Source of the DNA: Streblospio benedicti
Lineage: Eukaryota > Annelida > Polychaeta > Spionida > Spionidae
Length of the DNA stretch: 64,000 nucleotides
Reading direction: 5' to 3'
NCBI GenBank assembly: GCA_019095985.1
Contig: CM032665.1
Span: 29,182,272-29,246,271, forward strand
A program made the translations under genes and the position numbers. Below are positions 55,701-64,000 of the stretch, piece by piece (the first letter of the stretch is position 1; every line of letters starts with the position of its first letter). The notes under the pieces were generated by a model. The model saw only the letters and a list, made by a program, of their open reading frames with translations, was not told where the DNA came from and searched no databases.

Positions 55701-57112
55701 TCCATGGTCAAATTGGTAGCGATTTGGACTCATGACCAAAAAGTTGTTTTCTCTATTGGGTCTGGCTATAGGTGTTTGCAAACTCATCTCCAACACAACT
55801 TTCACACTGCACTGTGGTACCTGCACGTTAAATATGTACAGGTGATGTGAGTGAATGCCAATGTGAATAATTAACTCTCTGCACTCTAGTAGCAAACACC
55901 TGTATACACCCCAGGGAGTTGAGACAGGCCATATAGTTGGACAATGACCTGGTGTGAATGTAAAGCTTCTCAAGCATAGTGAATTAACACATTTACATTT
56001 CCTGCATGTTTCAAACCTATTTGATATACATATGCGATTAATGAACTCGGTATGTAACGCTGTGAAATATGACCATTACCAAGTACATTAACAATGCATT
56101 TGATTATTATTGAGCATGAAAATCCAGACATCTGAATACATGTACATGTATATACATTATGAGTATACACTAACTTATTGGTTATTATACTCACAGTACT
56201 TACTATTGCAAATGCCTCCCACCAAACCCTGGGAAACCTGTTGCTGCATTTCGAGCCATCTGCTACCTCTAATGTTATCACTCTATTGATTTCATCCAAT
56301 TACAAGTCCCTATTAAATTGACCGCATGAAATAACATTGGTTAAGGGTTGTTCAGGTTTTGAACTGTCAACAATCGAAATATACTATCAGAATTGCAATA
56401 GGGAGTAGGTGTAGTTAAAAGTTTCAAGCTATCGATTTATGCAGTTTTAAACTGCTCTTGTCACAGTGAAGTTGGATTTCACGTTCATAGGAAATAGTGG
56501 CATTTTCGGAATTCAATAAAATACAAGTATTGGATCTAAGCAAAATGACGGTAAATAAAAAAGAAAAGCGTCCAAGACCGCATTCAATGGATGCAGCGAA
56601 ATTGAGTAAGTTTGGAAACTTTAACTTAAAACTTTGATTTGCAAAATCTACTCCCAATTTCCTTTATTAGAGGTATATGGAAAACTTAGTTCTTTTCCGT
56701 TGCAACCGATTTTAGTTATGTTTGTGTATTTCTCTCCTTGTTTGAATAAAGATCTTTGATTTGCAGCGATGAAAAAGAAACTGCGCAAGTCGACTGATAG
56801 CGAACCAGAAGCAGATTATGGAAATGAGTCTCCAGTTGACGATAACTACGATGATGGTAAATGAAACTCATTTAGGCTTTGGAAGTTTGCTTACACAAAA
56901 ATAAGTTGTTGTTTTTCATTGGGCTGAACTTTAGATTTTTGTAATTTTTGATCTTTTTATTTTCTCTGTCTTCTTGTGAGTTAAAATGGTCGAAATAAAT
57001 TAGATAATCTAAATCATTATTATTCAAATCAAAATTCCAATTAGTACCCACAGATACTGCAGAAAAAGACAAACAGCAGCAAAGAATGATGTCCAGATTC
57101 AAAGAACTCTGA
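46736..57112 (+). CDS. unknown small Ser/Arg-rich protein, long form
   Basis: Function not recognised. Exons with agreeing phases: 46736-46747 (MGSQ), 49221-49305, 50524-50676, 56767-56856, 57054-57112 (stop TGA), about 132 residues. The start lies after ACATGCGCAGTGC and before a GTAAG donor. The middle exons are rich in Ser, Arg and His (KIPRSISANHIHND, LARMRRWIHRSSTSPSLRSS), and many RxxS sites suggest a phosphorylated, disordered protein. The C-terminal part is basic then acidic (MKKKLRKSTDSEPEADYG, VDDNYDD) and ends QQQRMMSRFKEL. No signal peptide or membrane segment. The exon at 50524 also has an open minus-strand frame, but splice signals and phases favour the plus strand. The long gap between exons 3 and 4 could hide others. 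Confidence 0.5.
47150..47300 (+). mobile_element. possible LINE 3' end
   Basis: A 3' UTR-like AT-rich segment ends TGAAATAAATCTTATCTTAACTTA (given as TGAAATAAA then TCTTATCTTA), as LINE tails do. No reverse-transcriptase motif seen upstream. Confidence 0.3.
48472..48831. mobile_element. two adjacent GGACACC-family MITEs
   Basis: First unit CAGTAACACCTTGTTATGTG to GGAGGTTTTACTGTA; second from about 48655 (CTGTGGAAACTGTCTTATG) to ATAGACAGGTTATACTGTA. Both carry GGGACACC or GTCCACATT words. Confidence 0.65.
48955..49055. mobile_element. MITE, GGACACC family
   Basis: CAGTGGAACCTGCTCATATG to CCACATAAGACAGGTT, a compact copy with both ends. Confidence 0.65.
50718..51026. mobile_element. Penelope-like foldback (pair of inverted ends)
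   Basis: Arms of about 100 bp. The right arm reads TTCCGAAGATGTTATCGTGA, TACGATGACGGAAGTCTC, then AAAAGTAAATATATTTGG; the left arm is its complement. Begins 42 bp after the exon at 50676. Confidence 0.6.
51070..51170 (+). mobile_element. tRNA-derived SINE family 2, copy 2
   Basis: GAGTTCGAGTCCCGTCAGG (B box) then ACCACTTGATATAGTAAAATGG, matching 11825-11935. Confidence 0.55.
51171..52585. other. intron, AT-rich, nothing assigned
   Basis: No exon or clear repeat supported in this stretch. Confidence 0.4.
52588..52750. mobile_element. MITE, AGAGAGGT family, copy 7
   Basis: GTTCTACTGTTCCACTG, then AAGACAACCTCTATAATGAG and GAGACCACCTCTCTATTTC. Reverse orientation. Confidence 0.6.
53080..53170 (+). 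mobile_element. SINE family 1, 3' fragment
   Basis: CCAATGACCTGGTGTGAATG to AATAACCACATTTACATTTT, the 3' end of the SINE. Confidence 0.65.
53300..53532 (+). mobile_element. hAT-like MITE CAGGGTCAGGATTAG, copy 3
   Basis: The most complete copy: CAGGGTCAGGATTAGGTAG to GCGAATCCTCACCCTG, with alternating ACTCGTCC and GGACGAGT words. TGACA flanks both sides. Confidence 0.75.
53535..53690 (-). mobile_element. SINE family 1, 5' fragment
   Basis: Minus-strand copy of the tRNA-like head: GACTGGGAATCAAACCCAC and TGGTTACAAGTCCAAGTCC, with CTTGCTCAACACCCACCACC. Confidence 0.7.
53691..55590. other. intron, AT-rich, nothing assigned
   Basis: No exon or repeat family could be supported; MAEKN at 54827 lacks splice support. 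Confidence 0.4.
55692..56003 (+). mobile_element. SINE family 1, old full-length copy
   Basis: GTGTGCTTCCATGGTCAAAT head, GGGAGTTGAGACAGG and ATGACCTGGTGTGAATG body, ACACATTTACATTTC tail. More diverged than the copies at 61870 and 63054. Confidence 0.7.
56545..57112 (+). CDS. unknown small protein, short form
   Basis: An alternative first exon 56545-56605 starts MTVNKKEKRPRPHSMDAAKL and ends in phase 1 with donor A|GTAAGT. It joins the same 56767-56856 and 57054-57112 exons as the long form, giving 69 residues: a basic N-terminus, a second basic cluster, an acidic stretch and a Gln/Arg end. The exons are compact and have good splice sites. Either this is the main product and the upstream exons belong elsewhere, or the gene has two promoters. 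Confidence 0.6.
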
Positions 57113-57232
57113 TATGTACGAAATATGACTTTCGTTCTCCTTGATGTCTTTTTGAAATATGGTATGTTTATGTTTATTGTACAGGTCAAATGTGTTAGTA
57201 ATTTTAACATTTACACTACAATCTTTTATGCA

Positions 57233-57262
57233 TCAATCAATCAATCAATCAATCAATCACAT
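57233..57262. repeat. (CAAT)n microsatellite
   Basis: About seven units of CAAT. Confidence 0.9.
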
Positions 57263-58797
57263 CCTAAATTTATCTAGACGGGCTCTAATTATTCCTCAAT
57301 TTGAGGGTGTTATATGGCCTGGCTGCCGAGTCCCAGCATCCCTCTAAGCTGCCTTCACCTACAGGGACCTCCTTGATTGACCTACAATCAATCAGCCTGG
57401 CATTGCCACTTCCTCACTCAGGCACATGGGTATTCCCCACATTTGAGAAGCTTGTCGAAGTGTCGCCCAGAGATATGAATATCATATATTTTATATACTG
57501 TATTATATAGAGTTTTATTCAACGCATAGAAGTGTACATACAAAGTGTGAGAATATTCAAGTTACATTATTTTGAATGCTACGTTTGGATGTTGACCCCT
57601 AGGGGTTATATGGTTTACAGGTTTATGATGAACGGAAATATTGATTATATTGCATAAAATTATTGATATCAGAATGATATGATTAGTGCTGTGTATTCCC
57701 TGTGCTGTGTGCATTATTTAGTGATATTGTTGTAAATGAAATTAGACATAAGTAGATTAGGACACTTGATAACCTTAATGAAGCACCTCAATGTGTCATT
57801 ATATAATGTGTCTTAATGGATAAAAGAAGTGGTACTGTATGTGGAACCACTTTTAAAACTTATACATGTATTATTGTTTAACATGCAAATGCAAAGCTTT
57901 CTCAAATGTTTTAGAATATCAATGAAAATTCTTACTTGGCACGTTTTCCAACATATGAGAGTATATGATCTATATATTCCACCAAAGGAACATTTCTTTG
58001 ATCTACCTGCATGGTATCAGGAAACTTAACATTTTTTAGGTTACAAGTTGATATAATTAGCATATTATTCTTGCTAAAGGGGAACTTGTGCCATTGAGAC
58101 TAGAATCAGAGGTATCGCTAGCATATAAAAAGTGGTTGGACTCAATGACAATTTTACCTCAGTGTTTGAATACTGGGCTTAATATGGACACTTTTTTTAC
58201 TTTCAAATGGTGTATTTTTCGGTTATACGCCATGGGCTTTTCTGCGTGGAAAATTTAATAGATTTTTTTACTTATTGCCTCAATTCAACTACTTGTATTG
58301 CATTTGTCTCCCATTTTATTTCCCCTGCAATGATTCATTTTGTGTATTGATTTGTCTGGTTTTCGTGTATAGTTTTCCATTGATGATTTGAACAGCTGCT
58401 TTCAGCATTCATTATGAGCTTTATTATCTTGTTTGTGCGTGAAAAATTGAATTACTTTATTATAAGCAATAAATATTTGTGTATAAAGATTGTACATATG
58501 ATTGTTGTGTGTCTCGCTGAATGTTCTTTTTTCTGACCATGCTTCCCTTTCTCCCAGTTTTATTGAAGGTCAGTATTTCCATATGCATATCTTGTGTCTT
58601 CGCAGAAAGTCTCAGGGATATACTTTCCATGCTCTTTTGCCTACCATTTCTGTGGTTTTTACTAACGATTGAATCACATTATTTATTGGTCTCAAGTAAA
58701 ACGTGTAACTGTAGTAGCATGTATGTAACTATATCTCAGAGCACTAATAACATGCTATCAGCCCCTACTGGGATTCTACTCATGACATTATGTATAG
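57263..58797. other. intergenic, nothing assigned
   Basis: Downstream of the small gene. Moderately GC-rich unique sequence at 57265-57480 may be a repeat of unknown class; the rest is AT-rich. Confidence 0.4.
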
Positions 58798-58912
58798 CTA
58801 TTGGGCAGATCCTGGGGTTAGAGGGAGCAAGTGACCTAACTTTTTTCGCTAAAAATGAAAAAAGTTATTTTCATGGGTTTTTGGCATGTCCCCGAGTTTT
58901 CGTGCATCACCC
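58798..58912. mobile_element. MITE, CAGATCCAGG family, copy 5
   Basis: GGGCAGATCCTGGGGTTAG then TTATTTTCATGGGTTTTTGG. A long ORF on the plus strand across it has no support. Another end occurs at 59372-59445 (AAAACCCATGAAATCG to AAACCTGGATG). Confidence 0.55.
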
Positions 58913-59689
58913 CAAACTGTGCCACAGTAAAAATCTATAAAGTTACTGATGGCTGCAGCCATTCAGAGCAGCTCATTTGCATTTTTATTTATTGTCTGTT
59001 AACCTTCCATAATCACCAATCCGAACCATGACAAGTAATGTTTTGTTTTGTGGAGCCATATCATAGTAGTATATTCCCTAACCCCCAGACATTGCAAGCT
59101 AATGGCAAAATATCTTTCCACTCTCACCAGACCGTTGTAACGACCAACTCTCGCGTTCGTTTTGTGAAGTGTAGCAACACGTGTAGCTACATGGGTTGAA
59201 AACCCCAATATCGGCAGGTGGGAAAAAGTGTCCCACTCGTGTACACACACTCGTCCCCACTCAGATTTCCAGATCAATAGCTGATTATGTTAAACGCTGT
59301 CTATTGCTTTAAATGCTTAGGTTTAGTGCAAAACAAACTGATGTGACGACCTCACCTTTGGTTGGGTGTCGTTCGTACAAAACCCATGAAATCGACCGGT
59401 TGCGCCCCCACGCCCCCTTTCAAATAAACCTGGATGTGTTAATGTCTCAAGAGTGAGACCTGAATCACTAGATCATGACTACTTTCAAACCTTTAGACCA
59501 TTCATTTACGTAAATTGATGTGTATTAAAGGAATAAATGGTCATTAGAATGACAACTACATGCTTCATGCAGTAAACATCATCATTTTGAAGCTGTAGGG
59601 AAAACAATAAAAGGTTCGACTGTGTGAAAGTCAATATTCAAAATAACCAACTGCTATACATATATGTGTTATATACGTTTATGGCAGAA

Positions 59690-59760
59690 AATGAAACTGA
59701 CCCCAAGATAACAGAATATTTGAGATGAGCAATATGCAGATAACAAGGGTCTACTGTACA
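59690..59760. mobile_element. Tigger-like MITE, half copy
   Basis: CCCAAGATAACAGAATATTT to CAAGGGTCTACTGTA. Confidence 0.5.
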
Positions 59761-60620
59761 AGTCAAAGCGAGAATGGTCGTTTATGGAGCTTTGGTGAAG
59801 AGCTCTTCTCCCAATTGTTATCACTCATCGCGTTGAGTGAAGCTTTGTCAGGACGAATTAGTTACTTTTACCATAAGTGCACTGCATTCCCGATATAACA
59901 GAATATACAGTTAATGATTGTGCGGGATATTTTTAGTTATGAGTACACTTAGACGTATATTTTTCAAATATTCTAGTCACCCGATTAACTGGCTAAATTA
60001 TCTTTTATTGAAATGTACTTTTATTCATTTTGCTCTGTGATGTTTCTTTTTCACACGCATTGATGTGATGATATTCTTACGTATTTTTTAATACGAAATA
60101 ATACAAAATAAAGTTAGAGATGGTTAGATATGATAAGGTCCACTTTTTGTTTAGTAAACATTGAACTTTAAACATTGCTTGAAAATGGATATTGCTGGAA
60201 ATTTTCTTGGATACATCTACATTGTATACATGTTCTACGGATATTTGATTTTAATCAAAGTGTTGCTCTGCATTTAAATTGCTGCAATGTGTAAACTAAT
60301 GAGATGAACATGCATGTTTTATGCAAGGAGTTCAATTCTATAATTGATGAAGTTGGTGTTCAGGCATAACTTATGTTTTTGTCACATTGTTCTCTTCATT
60401 TTGGGGTCTGAGTGCTCGTTTACATCAATGGCAACTGCATTGATGGGCTTTGAGAAAATTATAAATGAAATTATAAACTCTAAAACATTGTATTTTTAAA
60501 GATTTCAAAAGGGTCTCTAACTGATAGGGAAACTTAAGCATAATTCTTACTGAATGTGATTCAGGATCAAGAAATACTGTTTGTCATTGGAGAGTGACTT
60601 GTACGCGAATATTGAAATTC
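59761..60620. other. intergenic, nothing assigned
   Basis: No exon or recognisable repeat. Confidence 0.4.
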
Positions 60621-60621
60621 A

Positions 60622-60835
60622 CTGTCATCCTTGTCACACTATATAGTGCTATTCTCAACTCCCTGGGGAGGATACAAAACTGGCTAGTGTACCTCATGGT
60701 GCTCATCAATCACATGAGCGTTCACTCACCTGACCTGTACCTATTTAACATGTAGTGTACCACCTGTTACAGATGAGTTTGCTCAACGCCCATCACTATA
60801 TCTAAATGGGAATTGAACCCTCAACCTTATGAAGC
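60622..60835 (-). mobile_element. SINE family 1 copy
   Basis: CTCAACTCCCTGGGGAGGAT, GCGTTCACTCACCTGACC, GTTTGCTCAACGCCCATC and GGGAATTGAACCCTC in order on the minus strand; head partly degraded. Confidence 0.7.
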
Positions 60836-61027
60836 CAACAGAATGCTGGATACTTACAAAAAAGATTAGAAGGATCATTTATGAACAGAAGTGACAGTTG
60901 AGCCATCGTGCCTCTTCATTTATGCAATCTTGGACTTGGAATTGAGTAGATGTTGATATCTTGCCTGGGGAGTTGAAATTAATTACATAGTCTGCGATTC
61001 TGTGCTGATCCATTGCAATGAGAAGCT

Positions 61028-61174
61028 TTATACATTTGAACCTGTCTATTAAGATAACGCGGGAGGCTGGTCTTTAGTGGTCTCAGTATAGAAGTGGTCT
61101 CTTTATGGAGGTTTGGGTCTTATTATAAAGGTGGCTGCTTTATAGAGGTGGTCTTGATTGGAGGATCTACTGTA
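61028..61174. mobile_element. MITE, AGAGAGGT family, copy 8
   Basis: GAACCTGTCTATTAAGATAA to GATTGGAGGATCTACTGTA with GGTCTCTTTATGGAGGTTTG inside. Confidence 0.7.
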
Positions 61175-61661
61175 TGTGAAAATTCTGTGCACAGGAAATT
61201 TTTGTAAAAATAAACAATACTGGATTTGGTCCAAATCATTATACCAATCCTTCATTAGGCTTTGCCCAAAAGAGAAACATTCTTGGACAGGAAAGTATAA
61301 GAAATACCTGACTTATCGTTTATGATTTTTTGAGCTGATTTACTATTTTAGGATTTGAGCACGAGATTGTTGTATCAATCGTAAAATTGGACATGCTGAT
61401 GGCTGAGTTACACGAACGTAGTGAGAGTAAATAAGTCATCGGCATGCTCAAATTTACGATTGACACTACAATCAAATACTCGAATGCCATTCTATCGTGA
61501 AGAAAGTGCAATTACAGATTTCACTACGTGAATGAAACTATGGTTACGGAACAGAACGTCAGATGTGAAAAAAAAAATCACCAGTGTGAAAAGGGTCTAT
61601 CATAACTATAACAGTTGAAATATCCTATCAAAATAGAATACGTTAGTTAGAATTTTAAAAT

Positions 61662-61799
61662 ACAGTAGAAACTGGCTATCTCGAAATCTGTACAGATAAC
61701 AGTAAAATTCTAGAGATAACCTATTGATTTATATTCATAATGTGGTTGACCTTGAGATAACAGAAAAATCGATAAGCAATATCGAGGTTCTACTGTACA
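61662..61799. mobile_element. Tigger-like MITE
   Basis: ACAGTAGAAACTGGCTATCT to ATATCGAGGTTCTACTGTA, a short copy with both ends. Confidence 0.75.
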
Positions 61800-61867
61800 C
61801 CTTCCAAAGATCGGATGATCTTGAAGTTAAAATTACTTGTGAAAGATAATACTATGTAAATTTAAAA

Positions 61868-62216
61868 AATGTAAATGTGGTTATTTATAGTCGCAATTCA
61901 ATGTTATCGTGATCTAGCGACTTTACATATTTACACCAGGTCATTGGCAGCATCCTTGTCACACTATATCTTTGTCAACTCCCCGAGGATCATACAGCAC
62001 ATCGCTGCCATAGCGCAGACGTGCTAACCACTCACATTAGCGTTCACTCGTTTGACTTATACCTATTTAATGTGTAAGTACCACGGAGCAGTGCGCAACC
62101 TGTTAGAGGTTGGTTTGCTCAACACCCACCATCAGACCCGACCGGGAATCAAAACCATGACCTTCTGGTCACGAGTCCAACTCCCTATCCACTCGGCCAC
62201 GGAAGCACATATGTAT
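61868..62216 (-). mobile_element. SINE family 1, full-length copy
   Basis: Minus-strand tRNA-derived SINE, about 350 bp. The tail AAATGTAAATGTGGTTATT is at the left and the tRNA-like head at the right (complement of GTGGCCGAGTGGATAGG and GGTTTTGATTCCC). Confidence 0.85.
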
Positions 62217-62685
62217 GTGGTACCAGTGAACAGGGTAGCCCATTACATGTATTAGTGGGGCTTGACTAGCCTTCGTATACAAAGTCACAGTAATACACCC
62301 TGTATTTACACGTTAAGTAAATTGCTTCGGTTTACGTCGAGCAGGATTCTGGAACCAGAAATGGGAATAATGTTATCTCCTTTTAGTAGTACGAGTTTTC
62401 AAGTTTGAACTTTGTGGATATATCAGTTGTTCAATTTCAGTGTGATGGTTTTAATATGGATTTGAAACTTAGTGATTTTATTTTACAAAGAACAGGATGC
62501 TGCTATGTTGCATTAGAAGTGTTCTTTCATCTGCTGATCAATCTGCACAGTATATTTTTACTTTTGAAAATGGTAAGCTTTGCACTACATTAAAGTAGAA
62601 ACTTCTCTTGAATCCATAGGCATACCAGAAAAATACTTGAAAAATGTTAAATTGTGAAATATGTTTCTGGTTCTGTTGAATATAA

Positions 62686-62757
62686 ATGAGACTAACCACA
62701 AGGTAAGAGAAATTTTGAGATAAGTAATATCGAGAAAATGAGGCTCTACTGTATGCT
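62686..62757. mobile_element. Tigger-like MITE, half copy
   Basis: ACCACAAGGTAAGAGAAATT to ATGAGGCTCTACTGTA. Confidence 0.5.
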
Positions 62758-63053
62758 AATGTGCCTTTCACATGGAGGTGTCCAGTCTCACTTATAAAGG
62801 CCAACAACGTCAAACATAGATATCAATTGTTAGTTCAAATAAGATGACAAGCTCATGTAAAAAGCCCACCCCTTAATTTATCAAGGTTCAACATAAAGGA
62901 CTTTTTCATAAAATGTTTAGTATGTTTATTCTGATGAATTTGTTGCTGTGAAGTAACAAGATTTGGGACCATCTCGGTTCTTAAGGATCCTCTTGGTTTG
63001 AAAAAAGATCCTACGGGTTGTAAAGACATAACGTTTTAAAATGACAGACATTT

Positions 63054-63412
63054 GTGTGCTTCTGTGGCCGAGTGGATAGCAAGTTGGACTCGTGACCAGA
63101 AGGTCACGGGTTCGATTCCCGATCGGGTCTGATGGTGGGTGTTGAGCAAACCTACCTCTAACAGGTTGCACACTGCTCCGTGGTACATTGAATAGGTATA
63201 AGTCAGACGAGTGAACGCTAATGTGAGTGATTAGAACGTCTGCACTACAGTAGCCAAAAGATGAAAAGATGTGCTGTATGCTCCCCGGGGAGTTGAGAAC
63301 GATATAGTGTGACAAGGATGCTGCCAATGACCTGGTGTAAATATGTAAAGTCGCTAGAGCATGATAACAGTGGATTGTGACTATAAACAACCACATTTAC
63401 ATTTACATTTTA
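63054..63412 (+). mobile_element. SINE family 1, reference copy
   Basis: Pol III type SINE: A box TGGCCGAGTGGAT, anticodon-arm-like GACTCGTGACCAGAAGG, B box GGGTTCGATTCCCG, then a roughly 250 bp body (GGTGGGTGTTGAGCAAAC, CTCCCCGGGGAGTTGAGAA, CAATGACCTGGTGTAAAT) and a short ACATTT tail. At least nine related pieces lie in the window. Confidence 0.88.
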
Positions 63413-64000
63413 CAATAAAATTGTTTTTTCCTTGTGACGTGCATATACCAGTACTTATGAAATTAGTTTTTATAGCTGTCAATCATGTGGAATATTTACG
63501 TGCTATCCAGTAACAGATACCAGACTTTCAGGAAGTGGGTGCTCATCCAACCATGCGCTTATATAGATCCGTGTCAGAAAATGCTCTTAATTTCCAGTGC
63601 TTTTAACTGGTATAAGATTACATATTAAATAAAGCATCTTCCATTAGGGCCCACCCTGACGTAAAAGCCCTCCACCCAACCTATCGGACCATATAAAACT
63701 CCAAACCATTAGAATTCATCCCATAAACTGCCATATTTTCAACTGAAAGCCCAAGGCTAGATGGTTTGCGCGGTGGTTTATGGAAGTAGCGTTTTTGCTT
63801 ACTTAAGAGGATGGCGTTATGGCCGTGTTACCATTCTTGATTAAGAGCCACGACGTCTAAAGTCCATTTGCCAGAGCTCATACAATTTCATTACGGGAAC
63901 CAATTTCACACGAGCATCGTGGCGCTCAGACCAGTCTAAGAATAATGTGGAAATGAGGTTGACAGGCCACATGTGTTTTTAGTGCCGTAGTCACAATAGT
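63413..64000. other. intergenic, nothing assigned
   Basis: A GGGCCCACCCTGACGTAAA segment at 63648 resembles the GTATACGACTATCC-family interior. No exon seen. Confidence 0.35.

Noticed and set aside
58521-58940. Plus-strand ORF of 139 codons
   Set aside because: Runs through a CAGATCCAGG-family MITE and lacks any recognisable protein pattern.
63054-63130. Candidate tRNA gene
   Set aside because: A and B boxes are good, but the sequence continues into a body and tail shared with many other copies, so it is a SINE head.

Overview
This window is nuclear DNA from an invertebrate animal. It is AT-rich, its genes are split by long introns with GT-AG boundaries, and its introns and intergenic DNA are packed with miniature DNA transposons, tRNA-derived SINEs and Penelope-like remnants. 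Nothing seen fixes the phylum; a marine lophotrochozoan or invertebrate deuterostome would fit. Two runs of 100 N (14016-14115 and 37069-37168) are assembly gaps.

Layout. (1) 1-1080: 3' part of a decayed LINE reverse transcriptase ending in a hexamer tail. (2) 4140-13210: a Four-jointed-type secretory-pathway kinase gene on the minus strand (five exons, 13210 to 9408). Its last two exons, with flanking DNA, are repeated in opposite orientation at 4140-6116, so about 2 kb arms face each other across a 3 kb spacer. The spacer holds a broken C2H2 zinc-finger fragment and two unassigned minus-strand exon-like ORFs. (3) 16205-27531: a DEG/ENaC-family sodium channel gene on the plus strand, reconstructed here as 14 phase-consistent exons. 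It carries about 464 extra, mostly helical residues between the extracellular knuckle region and the last palm strand before TM2. The exon with the N-terminus and TM1 was not found. (4) 29450-45268: the gene for chaperonin subunit CCT3 (TCP-1 gamma) on the minus strand, 13 exons seen. One expected exon is missing, probably in the second N gap, and one exon carries a two-base homopolymer excess. (5) 46736-57112: a small plus-strand gene of unknown function with two apparent alternative first parts feeding the same last two exons. (6) 57113-64000: repeat-rich intergenic DNA.

The genes are not functionally linked: a planar-polarity-type kinase, an ion channel and a housekeeping chaperonin lie side by side. 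What ties the window together is repeat activity. There are five foldback loci that look like inverted Penelope-type termini, at least eight MITE families, one abundant SINE family, a small repeat found in five CCT3 introns, and several local duplications of exon ends. The strongest candidate for something undescribed is the DEG/ENaC channel with the large helical insert; the fj inverted duplication is second.
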